This document shows, piece after piece, positions 1 through 9,862 of a stretch of 64,000 nucleotides of DNA (positions within the stretch are counted from its first letter, which is position 1; the number at the start of each line of letters is the position of its first letter). The notes beneath the pieces are model-generated. The model did not search any database, had not been told where the DNA came from, and worked only from the letters and a program-made list of their open reading frames with translations. This DNA comes from Neocallimastix lanati (nom. inval.) (lineage: Eukaryota; Neocallimastigomycota; Neocallimastigomycetes; Neocallimastigales; Neocallimastigaceae). The stretch is from the NCBI GenBank assembly GCA_016946835.1, contig JACVTC010000240.1, positions 47,272 through 111,271 on the forward strand, read 5' to 3'. The position numbers and the translations under genes were made by a program.

Positions 1-1039
1 TTTTCTTCTGGTGAGACCTTTAAACATGTATATAATATTATTGATATTGGAGCAATGATAAATAATGAAGAAAGAATTTTTATAAAAAATAAATATAAAA
101 ACAAAAATAGAGAATATAATATAAATTTACCAGAGTTGAAAAACGAAATTTTTTATAGATTTTTATATAATTCTATTATATTAGAAGAAATAAATAAAAA
201 TCCAAAATATAAATCTATAATAAATGATAAATACTTAAATTCTGAAAAAGAAATTTATCTAATCAAAAAAGTTATACAATATGAACAGGAATATACAGCT
301 GATAGAATAAAATATGTATTAGGATTTGATAATTGTAAAACTTTTGATATTTTTCTTGATATAACATATAGTAGAAATTGTTTAATATTTTATTTTTTAA
401 GAAATAAAAAATTTGTTGAAATTAAAAATTATATTAAAGAATATTATTCACTTAACCAAGTATTTGATAATATTTTAATTTTAACATTCTTATATCAAGA
501 AAAAATAACAAATTCTTCACATTTAGAGCATGAGAAATTAGATAATTATGATCCATATATTGTAATTAATATTTACAATAGAAAATTTAAAAAATTTATT
601 ATATATATATATTACAAGAATTAGATATGATCATGGTTTTTTAACAAAAGGTACTATTGAAGCATCTATTCAATTTATGTTTATTTTTAAATATTATAAC
701 GAAATTATTGATTTCATAAACATTATAAAGGAACTTATAGACGAAGCTATTTATGAAACAATTAAAAATCATAATAATTCTTTATTAGAAGATCCTTTCC
801 AAACTATAAAAGAAAAAACGAATGTATTTTATATGCCATTGATATTTTGTGCCATAGCAGCCAATATATATATGAAAGAAAATAAAGAAGAAGAATTTAA
901 AATTATTATAAATAGAATAAATGAACTTTTAATTAAATATAATTCGCCTATGGAATTTAACAATGTAGAAGATATAGAATTACCTTCTTATAATGATTTA
1001 TTAAAAGAAAACAAGTATTTTGATGATATGTTATTATAA
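1..1039 (+). pseudogene. 3' part of a duplicated copy of the 2194-4104 gene, frameshifted
   Basis: The first base aligns with base 3064, and the sequence follows the 3' half of the 2194-4104 gene almost base for base, including the shared stop at 1039/4104. The reading frame is open from base 1, so the gene continues beyond the left edge. Substitutions are few (for example Asn/Ser near 126 and Val/Ala near 416). The break is in a (TA)n run at about 600-613. This copy is 2 bp shorter than the paralogue, so the frame ends at 624 and the rest of the protein is readable only in another frame from about 625 (first Met at 677). Function is unknown, as for the paralogue. The near identity implies a recent duplication. 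Confidence 0.85.
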
Positions 1040-1617
1040 AAATTATACTCTCATGTTAACGATAGAGTATTTGGAAAGAATTTTGAAAATAATTCGATAG
1101 AAGAGTTTTTTCATGCCCATTAGGGAATATTAATATATATAATCATCTTTTTATTGTTTATTTGAATCAATAAATTATTTTTTTGCTCAATTAAATGTTT
1201 AATAATTAATTATAATATAAGCAATTTCATAATATACTAAAAAATATTGTATTAATTAACATTGCTTTTTTTTATATATATATTATAAAATTATTTATTT
1301 AATAAAAAAATTAAATATATTCAGAATTAATTTTTTTTATATAAATATAATATTCATATAATCATTTCTTCTGATTATTATAAATATTATATTATTTGCA
1401 AAAAATCACGATAAAACACGTGATTATTGTAAATCAGGATTAAGTTATTGTTAATAATAGCTAATAATAAAAAAATATATTTATAATATATTGTTATAAA
1501 TTGTATTTGAATTATAATATATTAAAATTAATATATAAAGTAAAATTTATAATAAAATACAATATATTCATTTATTTTAAATAAATAATTAATTATATTA
1601 TAAGTCATATAAAAGTT
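1..1617. repeat. Segmental duplication, left copy (partner 3064-5070)
   Basis: Bases 1-1380 match 3064-4440, and 1383-1617 match 4832-5070, with scattered substitutions and small indels. The only large difference is a block of about 390 bp (4441-4831) present in the right copy and absent here. The duplication covers coding and 3' flanking sequence, so it is a genomic and not a transcript-derived duplication. Its left boundary lies outside the window. Confidence 0.85.
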
Positions 1618-1636
1618 ATGATCTTTATTATTATTT

Positions 1637-1948
1637 TCAAATTCGTTTTAATATACTTTGCTTATCTTTAATAACAATTTTATTAGCAATTTTCCTAAAT
1701 TTTTCGCTAAAAATATTTTTTAATGGATTATCTTTACTTTCTGTACCTGGTTCTATTTGTAATACTTCTTCGTATGCGTAATTAATTGCTTTATAATCTA
1801 AAATCATTCCGATAAACTCTGCCATTCCACTGAATTGTGTAGAACATTTTGAAATATTTATTTTTAATGAAATAAATATTATAAAAGCAAAAGAAGAAAA
1901 TAAATTACTATGCAACATTATAATATCAATATTTTTGTTTTTAAACAA
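1637..1948 (-). CDS. Possible small secreted protein or exon, unrecognised
   Basis: A 103-codon ORF with non-low-complexity sequence. A hydrophobic stretch follows Met12 (residues about 12-34, ending in a Lys/Cys region) and could be a signal peptide, which would favour an internal start near 1915. The remainder is charged (Glu/Lys-rich, with a TESKDNP stretch). No domain is recognised. It sits between the left duplication copy and the 2194 gene, on the opposite strand to both. It could equally be a fragment of a decayed gene or one exon of a spliced gene. Confidence 0.35.
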   Translation of the reverse strand: MFKNKNIDIIMLHSNLFSSFAFIIFISLKINISKCSTQFSGMAEFIGMILDYKAINYAYEEVLQIEPGTESKDNPLKNIFSEKFRKIANKIVIKDKQSILKRI

Positions 1949-2020
1949 ATTGATATATTATAATTTAAAAAAAAAGGTTTTTTGAATTTTAAATCTTAAT
2001 ATTTTTATTTACTTATTAAT

Positions 2021-2026
2021 CACGTG
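2021..2026. promoter_or_regulatory. CACGTG palindrome upstream of the 2194 gene
   Basis: An E-box hexamer lies about 170 bp upstream of the 2194 start, in sequence where C and G are rare. The same hexamer, within a larger inverted repeat (AATCACG, 8-bp loop, CGTGATT), recurs at 1404-1425 and 4853-4874, the latter about 290 bp upstream of the 5167 ORF. Binding by a bHLH factor is inference only. Confidence 0.3.
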
Positions 2027-2193
2027 AAATAAAGATAATATCACGTTTTATGGAAATAATAGTAATTTAAAAAATAATAATTATTAGGTTTTAATATTTT
2101 ATACTACTATTAAAATTTTGATTTAATATTTAATAAATAGCAATTTTAATATTAGGAATCATATTAATATTAAAAAAATAATAAAAGAACCAA

Positions 2194-4104
2194 ATGAAAT
2201 TGAGTAAATTACCTTTTGAAATTGTTCAGACAATATCTAATCGTTCTTTAAATATATTTTTTTTAATTTATTACGGTTACGTAAATGAGGAAATTATCAA
2301 TAATTATGTTAAACTATGGATGGAGAAATATGTTATACATGAATATGAATATCTTATTGATACAAAATATAACAAAAAATATAAAAAATATGATAGAAAT
2401 AATGAAATTACTGAAGAATTTGCGGAGTATTTAAATAAAAATAATATAAAAGATATTGAAGATATATATTTATATGAAAATGAAATCAGTTATATTGATC
2501 ATAATACAAAATATCTTTATGGTTTTGATAATAAAAGTGATATATTCAGAAATAAGTATATTGATTTAATTTATTATTTATTTGATAAAAATAAAGAAAG
2601 TGACACAACTTTCGCAGTAGAACCTGAACTAGTTCAGCTTATTTTACTTTTTAATAATATAATCGACTTACTTGTTTATTATAATAAATTAGACAGTTAT
2701 TCTTTTGAAGGTTTTTACAAGTTATGTAAAGAATATATGGGATACTTTGATATATTTGAAGCATATGAACTATATAATAGTTATGTAATTTATTATATTA
2801 TAAAATATAAAAATTGGAATTTAATAAAATCAACAGATTTATACATTATTGACAGAGGATATTTAGAATATATATTAAAGAATAAAAATAAAATGAATAT
2901 TGAAGATAAAAGAAATTTGGAAAAAATAATAAATAACATAATTTGTGTTCCTTATGATGATTATTTATTAAAAAAGAGAAGAGACAATGAAGATATATAT
3001 ATAATTAGATATAAAATATTATATGAAATAATAATGGATATACCAATATATTCTCAATATTACTTTTCTTCTGGTGAGACCTTTAAACATGTATATAATA
3101 TTATTGATATTGGAGCAATGATAAATAATGAAGAAAGAATTTTTATAAAAAATAAATATAAAAACAAAAATAGAGAATATAATATAAGTTTACCAGAGTT
3201 GAAAAACGAAATTTTTTATAGATTTTTATATAATTCTATTATATTAGAAGAAATAAATAAAAATCCAAAATATAAATCTATAATAAATGATAAATACTTA
3301 AATTCTGAAAAAGAAATTTATCTAATCAAAAAAGTTATACAATATGAACAGGAATATACAGCTGATAGAATAAAATATGTATTAGGATTTGATAATTGTA
3401 AAACTTTTGATATTTTTCTTGATATAACATATAGTAGAAATTGTTTGATATTTTATTTTTTAAGAAATAAAAAATTTGCTGAAATTAAAAATTATATTAA
3501 AGAATATTATTCACTTAACCAAGTATTTGATAATATTTTAATTTTAACATTCTTATATCAAGAAAAAATAACAAATTCTTCACATTTAGAGCATGAGAAA
3601 TTAGATAATTATGATCCATATATTGTAATTAATATTTACAATAGAAAATTTAAAAAATTTATTATATATATATATATTACAAAAATTAGATATGATTGTG
3701 GTTTTTTAACAAAAGGTACTATTGAAGCATCTATTCAATTTATGTTTATTTTTAAATATTATAACGAAATTATTGATTTCATAAACATTATAAAGGAACT
3801 TATAGACGAAGCTATTTATGAAACAATTAAAAATCATAATAATTCTTTATTAGAAGATCCTTTCCAAACTATAAAAGAAAAAACGAATGTATTTTATATG
3901 CCATTGATATTTTGTGCCATAGCAGCCAATATATATATGAAAGAAAATAAAGAAGAAGAATTTAAAATTATTATAAATAGAATAAATGAACTTTTAATTA
4001 AATATAATTCGCCTATGGAATTTAACAATGTAGAAGATATAGAATTACCTTCTTATAATGATTTATTAAAAGAAAACAAGTATTTTGATGATATGTTATT
4101 ATAA
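2194..4104 (+). CDS. Uncharacterised 636-aa protein with F-box-like N-terminus
   Basis: Full-length ORF of 636 codons, Asn/Lys/Ile/Tyr-rich but not low-complexity. The first 20 residues (LSKLPFEIVQTI) resemble the start of an F-box helix (LPxEIxxxI), but no Skp1-binding pattern can be confirmed. The rest is predicted mostly helical, with repeated short hydrophobic/aromatic blocks reminiscent of degenerate ankyrin or other solenoid repeats. No signal peptide or clear membrane segment. The start is the first Met after an in-frame A+T-rich leader. A closely related broken copy lies immediately upstream (1-1039). The intact frame against a frameshifted sister suggests this is the functional copy. 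Function unknown. Confidence 0.75.
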   Translation: MKLSKLPFEIVQTISNRSLNIFFLIYYGYVNEEIINNYVKLWMEKYVIHEYEYLIDTKYNKKYKKYDRNNEITEEFAEYLNKNNIKDIEDIYLYENEISYIDHNTKYLYGFDNKSDIFRNKYIDLIYYLFDKNKESDTTFAVEPELVQLILLFNNIIDLLVYYNKLDSYSFEGFYKLCKEYMGYFDIFEAYELYNSYVIYYIIKYKNWNLIKSTDLYIIDRGYLEYILKNKNKMNIEDKRNLEKIINNIICVPYDDYLLKKRRDNEDIYIIRYKILYEIIMDIPIYSQYYFSSGETFKHVYNIIDIGAMINNEERIFIKNKYKNKNREYNISLPELKNEIFYRFLYNSIILEEINKNPKYKSIINDKYLNSEKEIYLIKKVIQYEQEYTADRIKYVLGFDNCKTFDIFLDITYSRNCLIFYFLRNKKFAEIKNYIKEYYSLNQVFDNILILTFLYQEKITNSSHLEHEKLDNYDPYIVINIYNRKFKKFIIYIYITKIRYDCGFLTKGTIEASIQFMFIFKYYNEIIDFINIIKELIDEAIYETIKNHNNSLLEDPFQTIKEKTNVFYMPLIFCAIAANIYMKENKEEEFKIIINRINELLIKYNSPMEFNNVEDIELPSYNDLLKENKYFDDMLL

Positions 4105-5070
4105 AAATTATACTCTCATGTTAACGATAGAGTATTTGGAAAGAATTTTGAAAATAATTCGATAGAAGAGTTTTTTCATGCCCATTAGGGAATATTAATA
4201 TATATAATCATCTTTTTATTGTTTATTTGAATCAATAAATTATTTTTTTGCTCAATTAAATGTTTAATAATTAATTATAATATAAGCAATTTCATAATAT
4301 ACTAAAAAATATTGTATTAATTAACATTGCTTTTTTTTATATATATATATTATAAAATTATTTATTTAATAAAAAAATTAAATATATTCAGAATTAATTT
4401 TTTTTTATATAATATTCTTATAATCATTTCTTCTGATTATTATTATGATATGCGGGACTTTTATGTGCAATAATTTATAAGCAGTGGGTTTTAAATAACG
4501 GTAGTTTAGTATATTTTATTAATAAAATTATAATATTCGTACAATTAAAATAATAATTCTAATTCCAAAAAATTTACAAGAGAGTTCTCTATTTCTAATA
4601 TAAATAATTTAATCTATTTATAAGAAATAGGTAATATATTAATTATATATTCTAATATATAGAACTATATAAATTTTATATGAAATAAAGTATTATAATT
4701 ATTATAATTATAATAATACATATTGAAATAAAATAAAATAAAATAATTATCAAAAAGATATAAATTTAATATTTAATAATTATTATTAAATATACAAATA
4801 TGTTACTACACATATTTGTTTTATATCAATTAATATTATATTATTTGCAAAAAATCACGATAAACCACGTGATTATTGTAAATCAGGATTAAGTTATTGT
4901 TAATAATAGTTAATAATAAAATAATATATTTATAATATATTGATATAAATTGTATTTGAATTATAATATATTAAAATTAATATATAAAGTAAAATTTTTA
5001 TAAAATACAGTATATTCATTTATTTAAAATAAATATATAAATAATTATATATAAATCATATAAAAGTTTA
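3064..5070. repeat. Segmental duplication, right copy (partner 1-1617)
   Basis: Contains the 3' half of the 2194-4104 gene and its 3' flank. It differs from the left copy mainly by an extra block of about 390 bp at 4441-4831. Confidence 0.85.
4441..4831. mobile_element. ~390-bp block inserted in (or deleted from) one duplication copy; carries dispersed hairpin repeat
   Basis: Present in the right copy of the duplication and missing at the matching junction (1380/1383) of the left copy. Its last ~140 bp (about 4686-4827) recur at about 18016-18158 and end in the same place. Both copies carry a perfect 9-bp hairpin near the end: ACAAATATG, 8-nt loop, CATATTTGT (4794-4819 and 18125-18150). No ORF. 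This fits a short non-autonomous element or part of one. Clear target duplications or terminal inverted repeats are not visible. Confidence 0.5.
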
Positions 5071-5175
5071 TATTTTGAAGATAAACTAAAAGTAAAAAAA
5101 ATTAAAAAAAAAAAAAGAAAAAGATTTTAAAAAATAATAAAAAAAGTAAAAATTTAAAAAAAAAAATTGCTTGCT

Positions 5176-6120
5176 ATGAATTTAAAAATAAATTTATTTT
5201 TAATTTTATATTTATTTTGTGTTGTCAATGCCAAAATTACAAATATAAATCATGAATTTAATAGTATAAAATTTTTAAATAACATATTAAAAAATAAAGA
5301 TAGAACTTTAAACAGTGGTTATGACTTCAATTTTTATAATAATAAAAATGTTAGTGAGTCAACAAAATCATTTCAAGAAGTTACAGATGAATTATTACTT
5401 TATAGTGAAAAGTTTTCTAATCTAACAGCAACAGAAAGAAACGATTTAATAAATAATCACTTAGATACATATACAAGCATAATTAAATTATTAATGACAT
5501 CATTATTAAACAAATGGAGTTTAAGTTCACAAGAACAAATTAATTCTGACTATATTTATGCTAGAAACACAATTTTATTTTCTTTAGAAGCCTTTCTAGA
5601 TATAGATATAGATATTTCCATAGGAACTTTAAATTTGGATGATATTAAAAACGCTATAAATGTATTAAGTGCAAGTTTATATTATGATAATAATATACTT
5701 TCAAGAAATGAATATGTCAATAATAATGAAATAATTTCATATCCGGCATACTCCATTATTGGAAGAGGTTATGAAATTCCAAACGATTACAATAAATATT
5801 TAAATCTTATTAATAACTCCACATTATCAGAAAACGTTGATAGCCAAGATTTACAAAATGTTAGTGATATCGAATATCCATATGGATTCGACCATCAGCT
5901 CTCTTTAGCGTTATTAGGGGTTTGTAAATTCAATGAATTTTCTTTAGAAAATACTAATAAATATAATATTTATAATTTATATAAAAACGGGAATTCAGGA
6001 TTTATTACTTCTGATCGATTTATTTTTTCAGTGAAAGACGCCTTTTCATATTATAGTTATGCCGGCCAAAAAATTTTAAACCAGCATATTTTTTACTTAA
6101 GGATTTTCTGCATTATATAA
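5176..6120 (+). CDS. Uncharacterised secreted protein
   Basis: ORF of 317 codons from 5167. The second Met (5176) is preferred because it puts an N-terminal signal peptide (hydrophobic LFLILYLFCVVNA, likely cleavage after Ala) at the very start, giving 314 aa. The mature part is Asn/Ser-rich and helical, with potential N-glycosylation sites, few Cys and no recognised domain. The last ~12 residues turn hydrophobic (IFYLRIFCII), which could reflect a shifted or truncated end or an intron boundary; an intact C-terminus is not assured. It lies directly after the right duplication copy on the same strand. Confidence 0.6.
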   Translation: MNLKINLFLILYLFCVVNAKITNINHEFNSIKFLNNILKNKDRTLNSGYDFNFYNNKNVSESTKSFQEVTDELLLYSEKFSNLTATERNDLINNHLDTYTSIIKLLMTSLLNKWSLSSQEQINSDYIYARNTILFSLEAFLDIDIDISIGTLNLDDIKNAINVLSASLYYDNNILSRNEYVNNNEIISYPAYSIIGRGYEIPNDYNKYLNLINNSTLSENVDSQDLQNVSDIEYPYGFDHQLSLALLGVCKFNEFSLENTNKYNIYNLYKNGNSGFITSDRFIFSVKDAFSYYSYAGQKILNQHIFYLRIFCII

Positions 6121-6373
6121 ATTTATATATATATAACAATAAATTTAAAAGTTTAATAAAATTTAACAATATTTTATCATTACATATAAAATAAATAAAA
6201 AATAATTAATCAAAATATATAGATCATATTACTGACTATCCATTCTTATTTATAATATAAATAATCCATTTCAATTTAAAAAAAAATATTAATAAAATAT
6301 CATTTTTTATGTAATAATATTTTATCATTACATATAATTTTTTATATATGTTATGTAATATTTTATATATTTA

Positions 6374-6377
<4 letters not shown>
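6121..6377. other. A+T-rich intergenic
   Basis: No gene seen. The phrase AATATTTTATCATTACATATA occurs twice (about 6167 and 6318) in a near-direct repeat. Confidence 0.5.
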
Positions 6378-6411
<34 letters not shown>

Positions 6412-6879
6412 CTTTCCCTTGTACAACTGATCATATTATCCCAGCCACAACAGACAACTAATACCAGACAAACTTTATAGCGGGGTTGTATCAGGATGAT
6501 CACATATAGTGCTCCCATGTCATACCATTTTGGCGTCGACGCTCTCAGTCACGATGTTGGATACGGCAAGCCACAACCACATACACTATAAAATTATTAT
6601 TACTCTACTACATAACCTTTCTCCAAATTAGGAAACCTATACTAACACGTGATGATCATGCAAATACATTAACTAATTTGGATTTACAATACACAGGAAT
6701 CACCCCGCTTCAGGCATGTATACGTACAACTGAGAAGCACGATCATAGTGTAGACGATGACTTGTTCGATTTAGGTTTAGACTGTTAAATGAGTTATTTT
6801 TGGGTGGTAAGGTGGAATCGAACTCCGGACTATTGACCCCAGGGTATACGAGTTGACCATAAAACTATTATATTTGTGT

Positions 6880-6929
<50 letters not shown>
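6378..6929 (-). mobile_element. tRNA-derived SINE-like element bounded by long poly(A) tracts
   Basis: A body of about 470 bp (6409-6881), clearly richer in G+C than its surroundings, lies between T-runs of about 31 (6378-6408) and 48 (6882-6929) bases. On the minus strand the start of the body carries a polymerase III promoter pair: A box TAGTTTTATGG (6857-6867) and B box AGTTCGATTCC (6814-6824), spaced 32 nt as in tRNA genes. A tRNA cloverleaf does not close (no acceptor stem), so this is a tRNA-derived head and not a tRNA. The element ends downstream in a poly(A) tail, as SINEs do. The additional poly(A) at the 5' side is unusual. No protein is encoded. Confidence 0.6.
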
Positions 6930-6935
<6 letters not shown>

Positions 6936-8296
6936 CACATTTTTTTTTTAATTTAATATAAAACGTTTTCTATTATATAATCAATTAAATTTCTAACCCC
7001 TGAAATATAATTCCATATAACAATATATTTATAATATTATCAAAATTTAAAAACCAAAAATTTATTTTAAATATTATTAAATGTTAATATAAATTGCTTA
7101 ATATAAAAATAAATTATATAAAAATGAATTTATATAATAATAAAATTGTTATATATTATTCAGTTATAAATATACCTATTAATATATTATATGATAATTT
7201 TATATTTTCTTTTTTATAAATATCCAAGAAAATAATAATATTTCAAGTATTACGAAACCGAAACTAACAATCTTTTTCTTTTTTAAAATTGTTAAATAAA
7301 TTTATAATACGTTTTAATTTGATTTTTACTTATTTTACTATTAATTAAGAAAATTTTAATAATATTTAACTATAATACTAATATTAGTATCAACAATTCT
7401 AATAAATATGATATAATAGCCTTATTACCAATAGTTTTAATGATAAAAATAATAATGTTACTACTAATAGTAATAAAGATAAAAATAAATAAAACAATAA
7501 TACTAGTACTAATAATAATAATAATAAAAATGTTAATGATAATTATATTACATATTAGTATTTATAAATAAAATAGGATGTATTTTTTTACTATTTTTAT
7601 TAATAAATATTAAGAATAAATAATAAAATCAAAACTATTTTATTATTACATTTTTTTTTTCTTTTCTTATTCTTTTTCTTTTTCTTTTTCTTATTATTAA
7701 ATAAATATAAAAATGAAGACATTAACTAATTGTTTTAATACTATTATTAATAAAGCATTTAATTTAGCAGTATGACATTTCAGTAATAGCTATATTTTAA
7801 ATATTAATAAATCTAATATCATGATAAATTAAGTAAATAAATTAAGAATTCAACATCCTATATAAAAAATGAAAAAACTAGCCATTAATAATACTTTTAT
7901 GGCTGTTAAAAAAAAAATCAAGTTGTTCGAATAAATGTATTCTAGGTCATACTTATTATTATATATATTTACGTTTAGAAGGTAAATTACCGTTTTCTGA
8001 ATATGTAAAAAGGGTATCTTCCAAATACAGGTCATTGCTAATACTGTGTCCTTAGGAAATGAATGTATCAATCAAACTAAATCTCAAATGAATCCAAATG
8101 ACTGTGCTAAATGACTAATAGAAATTAAAATGAATAAGCAGTAAACTCTTATATTTTATTTTTTAAGGAATTTCCACGTTATTTTTGTGTATGTATTTTA
8201 ATTATTCAGTATATTTCTCTTGATAAAAAAATAAGTTTCTATAAGACTTCTCATTATATTGAAGTCAACAAATACAAAGAAAATCTTTAGCTAAAT
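6930..8296. other. Intergenic, mostly featureless, with possible coding relic
   Basis: Mostly A/T with short poly-T and (TTTTTC)n runs. On the minus strand, 7890-8071 has more balanced composition and contains a short open phrase (LYLEDTLFTYSENG), possibly a relic of a gene. No family is recognised. Confidence 0.35.
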
Positions 8297-8321
8297 ATGT
8301 ATTTCAAAATGTCATTAAAAC

Positions 8322-8764
8322 CAATTATTACTATTACTATTACTACTTATCTTATTACTATTACTATTACTATTACTACTACTACTTATCTTATTACTAT
8401 TACTATTACTATTACTACTACTACTTATCTTATTAGTATTACTATTACTATTACTACTACTACTTATCTTATTACTATTACTACTTATCTTATTACTATT
8501 ACTATTACTATTACTACTTATCTTATTACTATTACTATTACTATTACTACTTATCTTATTACTATTACTATTACTATTACTACTACTACTTATCTTATTA
8601 CTATTACTATTACTATTACTACTTATCTTATTACTATTACTACTTATCTTATTACTATTACTATTACTATTACTACTTATCTTATTATTATTACTATTAC
8701 TATTACTACTTATCTTATTATTATTACTATTACTATTACTACTTATCTTATTATTATTACTATT
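8322..8764. repeat. TTACTA/CTTATC simple-sequence array
   Basis: About 440 bp of (TTACTA)n interrupted regularly by TTATC units. Because the period is a multiple of three, it keeps a reading frame open and yields a fake Thr/Ile/Tyr-repeat ORF. Not coding. Confidence 0.9.
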
Positions 8765-8767
8765 TAA

Positions 8768-9346
8768 TTTATTTGAATAATTAGAAATATATTATTTATA
8801 ATAAAAAAAATTTAAATTAATATCAAATTATAATAAAAAGTTCAATTTCAGAATATGAAGAAATTAATAAATTTTAAAAAAATTACAATAGATAATTTTG
8901 AAATTTCTAATAACAAAATTAATGTATTCAATACACTATTATAATAAAATATCAAAAATAAATTGCAAACATTTTAGCTTTAACAATTTTTTAAATTTAG
9001 TTATATCAATTTACTAAAATTTATTTAAATTATATTTGTTAATACTCTTTTTATTATAACCACAGATATTTAATAAAACTTTATTAAAAATATGCTATTA
9101 TATTAATGTAATAAATAGATATAAAAAATTTAAATACGCCAATAAATTAAAAATGAAAATATAACATAAAATAAAATGTAAAAAAAGTGTTAACTTACAT
9201 TTAGTTATAATTTACAATTAGCAGAAACAATAAACTATGTATGATGAAGTTTACTTATATTATGATCGGAAGAGCTTGATTGATCAATATTTTCATTCTT
9301 GATTGAATTAAAATTATGATCTTCGCCTTCAGTGGTGTTAGCACAA
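8768..9346. other. Intergenic
   Basis: A/T-rich, no gene or RNA recognised. Confidence 0.4.
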
Positions 9347-9499
9347 CTAGTTTGCCTTAACTGGATTATAAGCATTGGCACCCTTGCTATTGTCTGTCTT
9401 ATACATAATGAATAGTGTCCTTTGACATCCTAATACAATAGGCATAATAGAGTCGAAGAAGTGAGCCGTTTCCGTCAAGAATGATACCAAGACTGATGC
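9347..9499 (-). pseudogene. Short coding-like relic, unrecognised
   Basis: Inside a G+C-richer patch (about 9240-9560), one minus-strand frame is open for 51 codons to a TAG at 9347 and reads like real protein (phrase PIVLGCQRTLFIMYKTD). There is no start Met. It lies beyond the 3' end of the LINE relic and may be another transposon fragment. Confidence 0.3.
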
Positions 9500-9862
9500 A
9501 CCTGGATTATATTATTTTTATTTTGGCATATGCACAAGTGTTTCCATTCCTTGTAATTTGAATTTAAATTTTTTCTTCCCCGAGCAGAAAATTATATACA
9601 TTAATAGAATAGACAAATTTATTTGAATTGAAATTTTCCAAACGAAAATTATTATAATAAGAATTACCTGTGTTATTACTATTAATATTATAAGATAAAT
9701 TTAAATTATTATATTATGAGGAAAAATATTATAAAAAAAAGTCAAAGTGTAGATCTCTTAGTAGCAAGATAAAACAAAAAGAGAGTTCAGGTGATAGCAA
9801 TTATAGATTTAAATAACTTACTGTTTGAATCATTTTCTAATTTCCATATTTTCCGGCTTTAA

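Noticed and set aside
6790-6881. Minus-strand tRNA gene
   Set aside because: A and B boxes are present, but acceptor, anticodon and T stems do not form; better explained as a SINE head.
8297-8767. 156-codon Thr/Ile repeat ORF
   Set aside because: It is a translation of a TTACTA/TTATC microsatellite whose period is a multiple of three; no unique sequence.
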